DNA of 64,000 nt from positions 1,648,501 through 1,712,500 of the forward strand of contig JADJYQ010000001.1 of the NCBI GenBank assembly GCA_016719615.1, read 5' to 3'. Source of the DNA: Saprospiraceae bacterium (GTDB lineage Bacteria; Bacteroidota; Bacteroidia; Chitinophagales; Saprospiraceae). Position numbers and translations under genes: made by a program. The notes under the pieces are model-generated. The model made no database searches, was not told the origin of the DNA, and saw only the letters and a list, made by a program, of their open reading frames with translations. Below are positions 26,823 through 35,072 of this stretch, one piece after another. Each line of letters begins with the position of its first letter. The first letter of the stretch is position 1.

Positions 26823-27562
26823 TTAGATTATTTTTAATTCATTTTTGAAAATGGCAACTAATTCATCCGTATTCAAAGGATCGATCATTCGAACTCCTTT
26901 TTTGCCCTCGGGAATTTCGTATTTTATGAGATTGATTTTAGACTGAACATCCACGCCTGAAATTACTTCAAGTGGTTTCTTTTTGGCATCAATAATGCCT
27001 TTCATGTTTGGGATTTTTGCTCTGCCATACCTTTTGCCGATGAAACGATAATGGGCAATTGCACTTCAAGAGTCTGTGTGCCACCTTCAATATCGCATTT
27101 ACAAATGGCTGTGCGATCTGATAATTCCATATGACTGCAAAGGGAAATAAATGGTTTTTGTAGCAATTCAGAAAGCAAAGAGCCGACTTCCGCGTTATTG
27201 TAATCGATCGTTTCTTTACCAGTAAAAATAAGATCATAATTTCGATCTTTGGCAAATGCAGCAATCTGGCTTGCAACCGAAAAAGCATGATCAGGCTCAA
27301 GATCTATCCTATATGCAGCATCTGCACCAATAGCCAATGCTTTTCTGATTAAAATATCTGAACTAGCCAATCCAACATGGACCACATCTACTTGACCACC
27401 GAACAGATCTCTGAGTTCAATGGCTCTAACAAGTCCATACCATTCATCGTAAGGATTTAGTATAAACTGAACACCTTCTTCTACAAACTGTTTTCCATCT
27501 GCATGAAATGCAATTTTCGAAGTTGTATCCGCTGTTTTGCTTATGCAAACTAAAAAATTCAC
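26823..27562 (-). CDS. etfB: Electron transfer flavoprotein beta subunit (frameshifted)
   Basis: Begins MNFLVCISKTADTTSKIAF with the ETF beta core (INPYDEW-like LNPYDEWYGLVRAIEL, ALAIGADAAYRID, IFTGKETIDYNNAEVGSLL). The frame ends too early at AEQKSQT. Adding one A in the A5 run (T5 at 27015-27019 on the plus strand) gives KGMAEQKIPNMKGIIDAKKKP, and the rest (AKKKPLEVISGVDVQ, ending at 26823) is the normal ETF beta C-terminus that wraps onto the alpha subunit. The repaired length is 246 residues. First gene of etfB-etfA-BFN. A sequence error is more likely than loss, since etfA is intact. Confidence 0.92.
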
Positions 27563-27579
27563 TTTCTTTCTATTTGACG

Positions 27580-27587
27580 CAAAGATA
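27580..27587 (-). promoter_or_regulatory. -7 element of the etfB operon
   Basis: The minus strand reads TATCTTTG, a full TAnnTTTG match, 17 bases upstream of the etfB start at 27562. It lies in the short gap between etfB and the divergent TPR gene. Confidence 0.45.
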
Positions 27588-27612
27588 TATATTTACGGTT
27601 AATAGCTTAGGA

Positions 27613-27942
27613 ATGAACACCACGAACCGTCTGCAACAATTATTAAAAATGCTCGAAGATGATCCTTTAAATTCATTTCTCAGATTTGCAATCGCTAAGG
27701 AGTTTGAAAATCTTCAGGAATATGAAAAAGCAAAAGAATTTTACTTAAAAATATTAGACACAGACCCAGAATACACAGGCGTCTATTTCCATCTGGGAAA
27801 AATATATGAACAGTGCGAAGATTGGAATAAAGCAAAAGAAATCTATCAAAAAGGTATTATTAAAGCACAGTTAACCAACGATTTACATTCAGTTTCAGAA
27901 CTCAAAGCCGTGCTTTTAAATCTGGAAATTGAACAATCATAA
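27613..27942 (+). CDS. Small tetratricopeptide-repeat protein
   Basis: The frame is open further upstream, but the ATG at 27613 gives MNTTNRLQQLLKMLEDDP without running into etfB, so I start there (109 residues). Two to three TPR units are visible: PLNSFLRFAIAKEFENLQEYEKAKEFYLKIL, then TGVYFHLGKIYEQCEDWNKAKEIYQKGI. It is a cytosolic all-helical protein-binding scaffold of unknown partner. Its last six bases overlap the end of dapF, which is convergent. Confidence 0.8.
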   Translation: MNTTNRLQQLLKMLEDDPLNSFLRFAIAKEFENLQEYEKAKEFYLKILDTDPEYTGVYFHLGKIYEQCEDWNKAKEIYQKGIIKAQLTNDLHSVSELKAVLLNLEIEQS

Positions 27943-28716
27943 TACATAAAACCCGCTGTATACTTTACGGCTAGGTCCACTTAACCAAATGTCTGTTGCC
28001 AATTCACCGGAAAGTAGCATTTTAACTTCTAAAAATCCACCTTTGGCTTTAATTTTTAAAGTTTGTTGGCCTTGAGCATTATTTTTACGATTGGCAAAAT
28101 AAGCAGCAGCGGTGACGCCCGTACCACAAGCTAAAGTTTCAGCCTCCACTCCCCTTTCATAAGTTGCGATGGTAATAAAATCATCTTCAACTTTTAGAAA
28201 GTTTACATTAATTCCATCAGGATCAAATTTTCTTCGAATTTTTTGGCCTTCCGTGTTTATATCAGATTCAAAAGGATTATCTATTTCCACCATTAGATGC
28301 GGTGAACCACTTTCAATGATAGTCCCCAATTCATGATTTACAAGGTTTGGGATATCCTTCATTTGAACAGAAACTACCCCATTGTGTAATATGCCAAGAT
28401 GAGGACCATCCATAGCCATAAAACTTAATTCCTTTTTATTTTGTTTGTTTGCCATATAAAGCACTGAGGCTCTGCTGCCATTTCCGCAAAAACTGGAACG
28501 GTTGCCGTCTGCATTATAATAAAGCATTTCAAAATCAAATGATGTATGGGGTTTTAGGATTAATAAACCATCAGCACCCACACCAAAATGTGGCTGGCAA
28601 ATGTTATAAATAAGCGCATGATCATTGATATCAAACCACTCACTCTCAAAGAAATCGAACAGGACAAAATCATTTCCTGTCGCCTCATATTTTTCAAAGG
28701 GAATCATTCGTTCCAT
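27937..28716 (-). CDS. dapF: Diaminopimelate epimerase
   Basis: A 259-residue protein with the two catalytic cysteines of the family, one in SSFCGNGSRA (about 79) and one in ETLACGTGVTAAA (about 198), plus FEKYEATGNDFVLFD at the start and FGVGADGLLIL. It interconverts LL- and meso-diaminopimelate for lysine and peptidoglycan synthesis in the cytoplasm. The first ATG is used (28716); MIPFEKYEATGND three codons later (28707) fits the family start better and may be the real one. Confidence 0.94.
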   Translation of the reverse strand: MERMIPFEKYEATGNDFVLFDFFESEWFDINDHALIYNICQPHFGVGADGLLILKPHTSFDFEMLYYNADGNRSSFCGNGSRASVLYMANKQNKKELSFMAMDGPHLGILHNGVVSVQMKDIPNLVNHELGTIIESGSPHLMVEIDNPFESDINTEGQKIRRKFDPDGINVNFLKVEDDFITIATYERGVEAETLACGTGVTAAAYFANRKNNAQGQQTLKIKAKGGFLEVKMLLSGELATDIWLSGPSRKVYSGFYVL

Positions 28717-28794
28717 AAGGCAAGATTAACGAAACTTGTGCTGAAGGCACAGTTTTTGATATAGAATATTACATTATATAAACTTTATATACGT

Positions 28795-30243
28795 ATGTCG
28801 CTTAAATTTAATTTATTAACCATCCTGGCTGCTGTCTCTTTGAGTCTGGTTAGCGTTGGCGTTTACATCAACTATAAGTATCCGTCAGGTATCGAGCAAA
28901 ATGCATATTTCACGCAAAGACAGTCCCTTACAGAGAATTTGCATGCTGATTTAACCTCAGGGCCAAACCAGGCATCCCCGTTTTTGGTGCAGTCACCTCC
29001 CAATTTTGTGGCTGCAGCTGCTATGGCAACTCCCGCTGTGGTTTACATTGAATCCTCTGTGGAACAGGATGATCCTTTATTTTTTATGTCGAAAAGAGGC
29101 CAAGCCACAGGATCGGGAGTCATTATTAGCCCTGATGGATATATCGTAACTAATAATCATGTTGTGGAAAATGCTCAAACCATTAGAGTCCTATTAAATA
29201 ACAACCGGGAATATGTTGCTGAACTGATTGGTACGGATCCTACTACTGACATAGCATTACTAAAGCTCGAAGATGCAAATTTGCCATATCTGGAGTTTGG
29301 CAATTCTGATTCAAGCATGGTTGGAGAATGGGTCCTTGCAGTAGGCAATCCTTTGAGATTACAATCAACGGTAACTGCGGGAATCATTTCTGCAAAAGCC
29401 AGGAACATCAATATATTAAACAATCAGCAATACCGGATTGAATCTTTTATACAAACTGATGCAGCTGTGAATCCTGGGAATAGCGGCGGGGCATTAGTCA
29501 ATACTTCTGGAAAGCTTATCGGAATTAACACGGCCATTTTGAGTCAGACAGGCAGATACGAAGGATATTCTTTCTCTATCCCGTCTAAACTCGTTCAAAA
29601 AGTGGTTTGGGATCTTAAGGACTTTGGCACGGTGCAACGCGGATTGCTGGGAGTTGTCATTGAAGAAGTAAACAGTGAGCGGGCAAAATTATATGGTTTA
29701 GATGCCGTTGAAGGCGTTTTTATAAGTAATACTACAAAAAATGGCGCTGCAGATGTTGCAGGACTAAAACCTGAAGACATCATTATTTCAATCAATAACA
29801 GAACCATAAAAACAGTCCCTGAACTACAGGAGATCATCGGCCGAATGAGACCTGGAACCAAAATCAAAATTGATTATTGGAGATCCTCCAAGCGTATATC
29901 CACAGAAGCCATCTTGAAAAATCAAGCGAATACCATTGGAATGGTGAGTACCCGAAGAGATCGCGAACTTTTGGAATTGGGAATGGAAGTAAGAGATCTC
30001 ACAGCTGAAGAGAAAACCCAATTTAAAACAAGCGGAGTAAAAGTGTTGAGTATTTATGAAAACAGCATCATTGAAAATACTAACATGGCACCCAATTATA
30101 TCATTACATCATTAAATGGCAATCCCATTCGAAATACGGATGATTTGGTGGAAAATATTAAAAACGCTGATCGAAATGTACTGCTCAATGGATTTTATGA
30201 AAAATATCAGGGAAAATATCCCTACCGATTTAATAAATATTAA
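28795..30243 (+). CDS. HtrA/Do-like serine protease with two PDZ domains
   Basis: A 482-residue protein with an N-terminal membrane or signal segment (about 5-24). The trypsin-like domain has His122 (VTNNHVVENA), Asp152 (DPTTDIALLKL) and Ser230 (NPGNSGGALV). PDZ1 begins at RGLLGVVIEEV (about 282) with GLKPEDIIISINNRTI, and a weaker PDZ2 is at about 385-470 with NYIITSLNGNPI. It acts in the periplasm on misfolded envelope proteins. The acyl-CoA carboxylase gene follows 29 bases later. Confidence 0.93.
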   Translation: MSLKFNLLTILAAVSLSLVSVGVYINYKYPSGIEQNAYFTQRQSLTENLHADLTSGPNQASPFLVQSPPNFVAAAAMATPAVVYIESSVEQDDPLFFMSKRGQATGSGVIISPDGYIVTNNHVVENAQTIRVLLNNNREYVAELIGTDPTTDIALLKLEDANLPYLEFGNSDSSMVGEWVLAVGNPLRLQSTVTAGIISAKARNINILNNQQYRIESFIQTDAAVNPGNSGGALVNTSGKLIGINTAILSQTGRYEGYSFSIPSKLVQKVVWDLKDFGTVQRGLLGVVIEEVNSERAKLYGLDAVEGVFISNTTKNGAADVAGLKPEDIIISINNRTIKTVPELQEIIGRMRPGTKIKIDYWRSSKRISTEAILKNQANTIGMVSTRRDRELLELGMEVRDLTAEEKTQFKTSGVKVLSIYENSIIENTNMAPNYIITSLNGNPIRNTDDLVENIKNADRNVLLNGFYEKYQGKYPYRFNKY

Positions 30244-30272
30244 ACAACATCAAATTTGTCAAGCGCATTTCT

Positions 30273-31901
30273 ATGGAGCATATACAAAGTAATCAAAACG
30301 AAGATCAGTTTAAATTAGCTTTAACAAAACTGGAGCGAATCCTCGACAAAATCGGGGAAGGTGGCGGAATTAAAAAATTAGAGGCTCAAAGAAATGATGG
30401 AAAGCTAACAGCCAGAGAGCGCATAGCATATTTATTAGATGCAAACAGCCCCAGATTTGAAATCGGTGCTTTAGCAGCTTATGAAATGTATTCAGAATAC
30501 GGAGGCTGTCCTGCCGCTGGAGTTATTGTCACATTAGGTTATATTAAAGGTAAATTGTGTATCATCGTTGCTAATGATGCTACCGTAAAAGCCGGAGCAT
30601 GGTTTCCTATCACCGGCAAAAAAAACCTCAGAGCTCAGGAGATTGCAATGGAGAATCACATTCCAATTATTTATTTGGTCGACAGTGCAGGCGTGTTTTT
30701 GCCTTTACAAGATGAAATTTTTCCAGACAAAGAAAATTTTGGAAGAATATTTCGAAACAATGCAATACTATCTTCGAAAGGTATACCTCAGATTGCTGCA
30801 ATTATGGGTAGTTGTGTCGCAGGTGGAGCTTACCTACCAATTATGTCAGATGAGGCATTAATCGTCGAAAAAACCGGATCCATTTTTTTAGCAGGGCCTT
30901 ATCTTGTAAAAGCTGCAATTGGCGAAGAGGCAGATCAGGAAACTTTAGGAGGCGCAAGAACACATTGTGAAATTTCTGGAGTCACTGATTATAAAATGAA
31001 AGATGATAAAGAATGCCTCGATACTATAAAATCGCTGGTAGATAAAATCAACTTACAGAAACTAACAAATTTTGATTTGCGTGATGCAAGGAATCCGGCT
31101 CGATCTGCAGAAGATATTTTGAAAATATATCCTGCTGATGGATTAAAGCCTTACAATATGGGTGACATTCTTGATTGTCTTGTCGACGCTGAGTCAATTG
31201 TATATTATAAAAAAGAATATGGCAAAACTGTATTGTGTGCCTACGCTCGTATTGGAGGATATGCCATTGGAATAGTTGCTAATGACCGAAGAATCGTAAA
31301 ATCGGCTAAAGGTGAAATGCAAATGGGTGGTGTAATTTATTCAGATTCCGCTGATAAAGCAAGCCGTTTCATTATGAACTGCAATCAAAAAAAAATACCA
31401 CTCCTTTTTTTGCATGATGTCACAGGTTTTATGGTAGGTACCCGCTCGGAACATGGCGGCATTATAAAAGATGGCGCCAAAATGGTGAATGCTGTGGCAA
31501 ATTCAACGGTCCCTAAATTTTCCATTATCATTGGAAACTCTTATGGTGCAGGAAATTATGCGATGTGTGGAAAAGCGTATGACCCTCGTTTTATCCTAGC
31601 CTGGCCAAGTGCTAAGATCGCAGTAATGGGAGGTTCTCAAGCTGCAAAAGTTCTCACTCAAATACAAATAAGTTCAATGAAAGCAAAAGGAGAGCAACTC
31701 ACAGAAGATGATGAGAAAAAATTGTTTGATGAAATTAACGATAGATATACAAAGCAAACTAGTCCGTATTATGCTGCTGCACGCCTCTGGGTGGATGCAA
31801 TGATAGATCCCCTGCATTCCCGGGATTGGATCATAATGGGGATTGAAGCTGCCGCTTATGGAAAACTAAAAAAATTCAACCCTGGTATTATACAGACTTA
31901 A
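30273..31901 (+). CDS. Acyl-CoA carboxylase beta (carboxyltransferase) subunit, MccB-like
   Basis: A 542-residue carboxyltransferase with the N half KLEAQRNDGKLTARERI, VDSAGVFLPLQDEIFPD and GSCVAGGAYLPIMSDEALIV, and the C half GFMVGTRSEHGGIIKDGAKMV, GNSYGAGNYAMCGKAYDPRFI and GGSQAAKVLTQIQ. Within the family it resembles the methylcrotonyl-CoA carboxylase beta type more than the propionyl-CoA type, suggesting leucine or isoprenoid acid breakdown; this is an inference. The biotin-carrying alpha subunit is not in the window. It uses carboxybiotin to carboxylate a branched acyl-CoA. Confidence 0.9.
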   Translation: MEHIQSNQNEDQFKLALTKLERILDKIGEGGGIKKLEAQRNDGKLTARERIAYLLDANSPRFEIGALAAYEMYSEYGGCPAAGVIVTLGYIKGKLCIIVANDATVKAGAWFPITGKKNLRAQEIAMENHIPIIYLVDSAGVFLPLQDEIFPDKENFGRIFRNNAILSSKGIPQIAAIMGSCVAGGAYLPIMSDEALIVEKTGSIFLAGPYLVKAAIGEEADQETLGGARTHCEISGVTDYKMKDDKECLDTIKSLVDKINLQKLTNFDLRDARNPARSAEDILKIYPADGLKPYNMGDILDCLVDAESIVYYKKEYGKTVLCAYARIGGYAIGIVANDRRIVKSAKGEMQMGGVIYSDSADKASRFIMNCNQKKIPLLFLHDVTGFMVGTRSEHGGIIKDGAKMVNAVANSTVPKFSIIIGNSYGAGNYAMCGKAYDPRFILAWPSAKIAVMGGSQAAKVLTQIQISSMKAKGEQLTEDDEKKLFDEINDRYTKQTSPYYAAARLWVDAMIDPLHSRDWIIMGIEAAAYGKLKKFNPGIIQT

Positions 31902-31946
31902 TTCCTGTTTATCTTAGCTTTAGCATACACCTTATAAATTCTGAAC

Positions 31947-32258
31947 ATGCTCCGGCTTTTAAAACTATTTGTAACAATCACTATCCTTACTTTTGACTTT
32001 AATGAATGCAATTCTTTAAATGCTCAAAGTATGCATTATAACTTCAATTCAAAACCGCGCATAGATTCCGGATTTACCTTTTCTATAATTCAAAATAAAT
32101 ATACGAACCAACAATTCCTGTTCAGACCTGGCAATTCCATATTTTGCACTTTTGAAAAAAAGTTAAATCCAAAAAGTACAAAGTACTTTTCATTTCGGTT
32201 AGGATCTCATGAATATACAAATGATGTTGAGTATGGCGACTATTTACGCCCACGGTGA
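31947..32258 (+). CDS. Small secreted protein of unknown function
   Basis: A 103-residue protein with a signal peptide (MLRLLKLFVTITILTFDF..., cut probably after LNAQS). The mature part of about 75 residues is rich in aromatic and polar strands (IIQNKYTNQQFLFRPGNS, YFSFRLGSHEY) and looks beta-rich. I do not recognise a family. Its TGA overlaps the ATG of the next gene by one base (TGATG), so the two are translationally coupled. The two frames could in principle be one gene with an indel, but the second has its own plausible start. Confidence 0.5.
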   Translation: MLRLLKLFVTITILTFDFNECNSLNAQSMHYNFNSKPRIDSGFTFSIIQNKYTNQQFLFRPGNSIFCTFEKKLNPKSTKYFSFRLGSHEYTNDVEYGDYLRPR

Positions 32259-32878
32259 TGAGTATTCATTCTGAATTTGTTCGTGATACTTTTTTAAAAT
32301 TTGAATTTAAACCTGGATCTTGTCGTCCTATCACACAACTCTTTTTGGATCGTGGAATCCATAATTTTTTTGTTGCCTGTAATGATGTTAAATTACTTCC
32401 TTACAGACGAATCCATCACGAAAATGATCCTGGTGCCGTTCTCACTGAACATTGTGGAACCTGCAGCTCAAAACATGCTTTATTAAAAACAGTTGCAGCT
32501 GAAAATCAACATGATGAAGTAAGACTTATGCTTGGCATATATAGAATGAATGAAATAAACACCCCTGAAGTAAAAGAAATTCTGAAGAAGTACCAATTAA
32601 ATTATTTACCGGAAGCTCATAATTATTTAAAAATTCATGGCGAAATATTTGATTTTACTAAACCAAATTTTGATATCCGGAAATTCTCAGGTGATATCAT
32701 TTTTGAACATGAAATATTGCCTGAGAATATTGTTAATTTCAAAACAAATCTGCATAAAAATTATCTAAATCATTGGATTCAAGAGTCGAAATTAGAAAAC
32801 ATTGAACTCGAAGACTTATGGATGATCCGTGAATTATGTATTCAGCAACTCATCCATTCAGATATTGCAAAATATTAA
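32258..32878 (+). CDS. Uncharacterised protein, possibly transglutaminase-like fold
   Basis: Starts at ATG 32258 (MSIHSEFVRDTF; a GTG one codon earlier is also in frame), 206 residues, no signal peptide. The segment GTCSSKHALLKTVA (67-80), followed by AHNYLKIHGEIFDFT (120-134), recalls the papain-like transglutaminase core: Cys69 at a helix start, His121 on a strand, and Asp132 two strand residues later. If right, this is a cysteine hydrolase or crosslinking enzyme. This rests on motif order and spacing only. It is coupled to a small secreted protein upstream. Confidence 0.6.
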   Translation: MSIHSEFVRDTFLKFEFKPGSCRPITQLFLDRGIHNFFVACNDVKLLPYRRIHHENDPGAVLTEHCGTCSSKHALLKTVAAENQHDEVRLMLGIYRMNEINTPEVKEILKKYQLNYLPEAHNYLKIHGEIFDFTKPNFDIRKFSGDIIFEHEILPENIVNFKTNLHKNYLNHWIQESKLENIELEDLWMIRELCIQQLIHSDIAKY

Positions 32879-32995
32879 ATCATTTCAACTAAAATTGCTA
32901 TATATTAACAGGAATATAAATTTGGGTTCACGACCCCAATTTATTTTCTCATCATTGAATAATGATTATTGGTATTTATCTTAAAAAAGCGAAAA

Positions 32996-33760
32996 TTAGC
33001 TATTTAAATCAAAGCCTAAAAAAATATCCTTAACACCAGGATAATGTTGGAGTTGAAAGGCCTCTGCATATTCAAAATTGCAAGGTCGACCGTAAACTTT
33101 AGCTTTAGATTTAATGAATTCAAAGAAATCATGACCTGAAATTGGGGTATCAGGTTCAGGAGTATTTTCTTTAAAAAATTGCGAATCGAAACATTTTATC
33201 AACTCAATTTTAGCATTCATATATTGGCTGATATCTACAACAAAATCAGGCTCAAGTTGAAAATCCTGAACGTAATGTGCAAGCATTTTGGGCCTCCATC
33301 TTTGCTGCGAATTCTCGTTTTCATCAAGCGTAATGATTTTAGCTAGTCCTGCATAAAATACTGCATCAGAAGTTAATTTAGCTGCGCGACCATGATCCGG
33401 GTGACGATCCGTGAGTGCATTTGCCAGAATTAATTTGGGCATGCTAGCACGGATGATTTGAATGATTGCTAATATTTCATCTTCCGTATCTTTAAAAAAT
33501 CCATCTCTTAAATTCAACTGAGTTCTGAAGGAAATGTTCATTTTTTGGGACGCTTCGATGGCTTCCATTGTTCTCCGCGTTGCATCGCCACGCGTTCCCA
33601 ATTCGCCCAATGTTAAATCCAGTACACCAACAGAATACCCAAGGTCCATATGTTTGAGTAAAGTACCCGAACAAGATAACTCAACATCATCCGGATGAAC
33701 ACCTATAGCTAAAATATCAACCGGTTTGATTTTTAAATAACAAGTGTTTGCTTTTATCAT
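32996..33760 (-). CDS. bshB1: Bacillithiol biosynthesis deacetylase BshB1
   Basis: A 254-residue PIG-L/LmbE family enzyme. The zinc site is IGVHPDDVELSCSGTL (about 16-31, His-Pro-Asp-Asp) with the later DRHPDHGRAAKL (about 116-127). LTLGELGTRGDATRRTMEA is typical of the BshB1 branch. It removes the acetyl group from GlcNAc-malate in bacillithiol synthesis, in the cytoplasm. The gene is 11 bases downstream of the fabH-like gene and so probably co-transcribed with it. bshA and bshC are not in the window. Confidence 0.92.
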   Translation of the reverse strand: MIKANTCYLKIKPVDILAIGVHPDDVELSCSGTLLKHMDLGYSVGVLDLTLGELGTRGDATRRTMEAIEASQKMNISFRTQLNLRDGFFKDTEDEILAIIQIIRASMPKLILANALTDRHPDHGRAAKLTSDAVFYAGLAKIITLDENENSQQRWRPKMLAHYVQDFQLEPDFVVDISQYMNAKIELIKCFDSQFFKENTPEPDTPISGHDFFEFIKSKAKVYGRPCNFEYAEAFQLQHYPGVKDIFLGFDLNS

Positions 33761-33771
33761 TTTTATGCATA

Positions 33772-34830
33772 TTATTTAGCCCATCGCATCAAGGCAGAAC
33801 CCCATGTAAAACCACTACCAAAAGCAGCCATACAAATCAAATCGCCTTTATTGAGTTTACCTGCCTCATAGGCTTCAGCCATTGCAATAGGTATGGAAGC
33901 AGCTGTTGTATTGCCATATTTTTGAATATTATTCCACACTTTTTCATCCGGCAAACTTAGTTTTCTTTGAATAAATTGGCTGATCCTCAAATTAGCCTGG
34001 TGCGGAATAAGCATTTGAATATCTGAGGTTTGCAATCCTGCTTTTTGGAGACCTTCCAGAATTACCTCAGGAAATTTTTGCACTGCAGTTTTAAAAACTA
34101 CTTGTCCGTTCATCGTTGGAAATACCCATTGTTCATCCCACATTTTCTGGGTAAAAAATACGCCCCCGTATTCTTTTTTCTCATAACCAAAATCAGTTTC
34201 AGGCGAATGGTGGCCGCCATGACTTCCGGGGTTAATAAACGCTAATTCTTCTGCATAAGATCCATCTGCATGCAACACAGTATTGATCAATGAATGATTC
34301 TCATCTTCTGTTGGCTGTAGGATGACAGCTCCTGCACCATCTCCAAAAATGACTGATACATTTCTTCCTCTGGTTGTAAAATCGAGACCCATAGAATGCA
34401 TTTCTGCGCCTACTAAGAGGATGTTTTTATATTGACCGGATTTGATAAATTGATCAGCTATAGATAAACCATATATAAAACCACTGCATTGATTTCTGAT
34501 ATCTAATGCTCCAGCTTCGCAATTTGTAATTTTAAGTTCTCTTTGCATGAGAACTGAACATCCGGGAAAATAATAGTCAGGACTTAAAGTCGCAAAAATG
34601 ATAAAATCTACATCCGCACCAGTGATCCCAGCATCAGACATCGCTTTTTCGGCAGCTCTTGCGCCCATCGTTGTTGTGGTTTCAACATGAGGTACTCCAT
34701 ATCGTCGTTCCTGAATACCAGTCCTTTCCTGAATCCAGGCATCGGTTGTGTCCATAATTCCTTCAAGCTCTTTATTTGTCACAACTCTTTCTGGTACATA
34801 ATATCCGATACCGGCAATTTTTGCTTTCAT
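33772..34830 (-). CDS. 3-oxoacyl-[ACP] synthase III family protein (FabH-like)
   Basis: A 352-residue thiolase-fold synthase with the FabH triad: Cys115 in RNQCSGFIYGLS, His in IPHQANLRI (about 277) and Asn in KYGNTTAASIP (about 307), and the family start KIAGIGYYVPERVVTN. It condenses acetyl- or branched acyl-CoA with malonyl-ACP to start fatty acid synthesis or makes a specialised acyl chain. It is longer than E. coli FabH (352 against about 317 residues), a common size for Bacteroidota paralogues. Because a second FabH often exists in such genomes, I do not call it the primary fabH. Confidence 0.88.
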   Translation of the reverse strand: MKAKIAGIGYYVPERVVTNKELEGIMDTTDAWIQERTGIQERRYGVPHVETTTTMGARAAEKAMSDAGITGADVDFIIFATLSPDYYFPGCSVLMQRELKITNCEAGALDIRNQCSGFIYGLSIADQFIKSGQYKNILLVGAEMHSMGLDFTTRGRNVSVIFGDGAGAVILQPTEDENHSLINTVLHADGSYAEELAFINPGSHGGHHSPETDFGYEKKEYGGVFFTQKMWDEQWVFPTMNGQVVFKTAVQKFPEVILEGLQKAGLQTSDIQMLIPHQANLRISQFIQRKLSLPDEKVWNNIQKYGNTTAASIPIAMAEAYEAGKLNKGDLICMAAFGSGFTWGSALMRWAK

Positions 34831-35072
34831 TTATTTTTACATTTCAAGGTAAAGATAACTTTAAAGCAAAATTTTACTCGATTTAAAAACACATCTTAGC
34901 TAATATTGGCTTAACACATTGAAGTTTGGACCAATTTCATAAGCAATTAAATATTACGTGCTATGCAGAATTATACGCAGAAAAGTGTAACATTTTCTGT
35001 AGCCATTGAAAATATTAAAAATACTTTTTAGAATTTTTAAGTAATTATATTATCCTTATAGTCGTGAAACCA

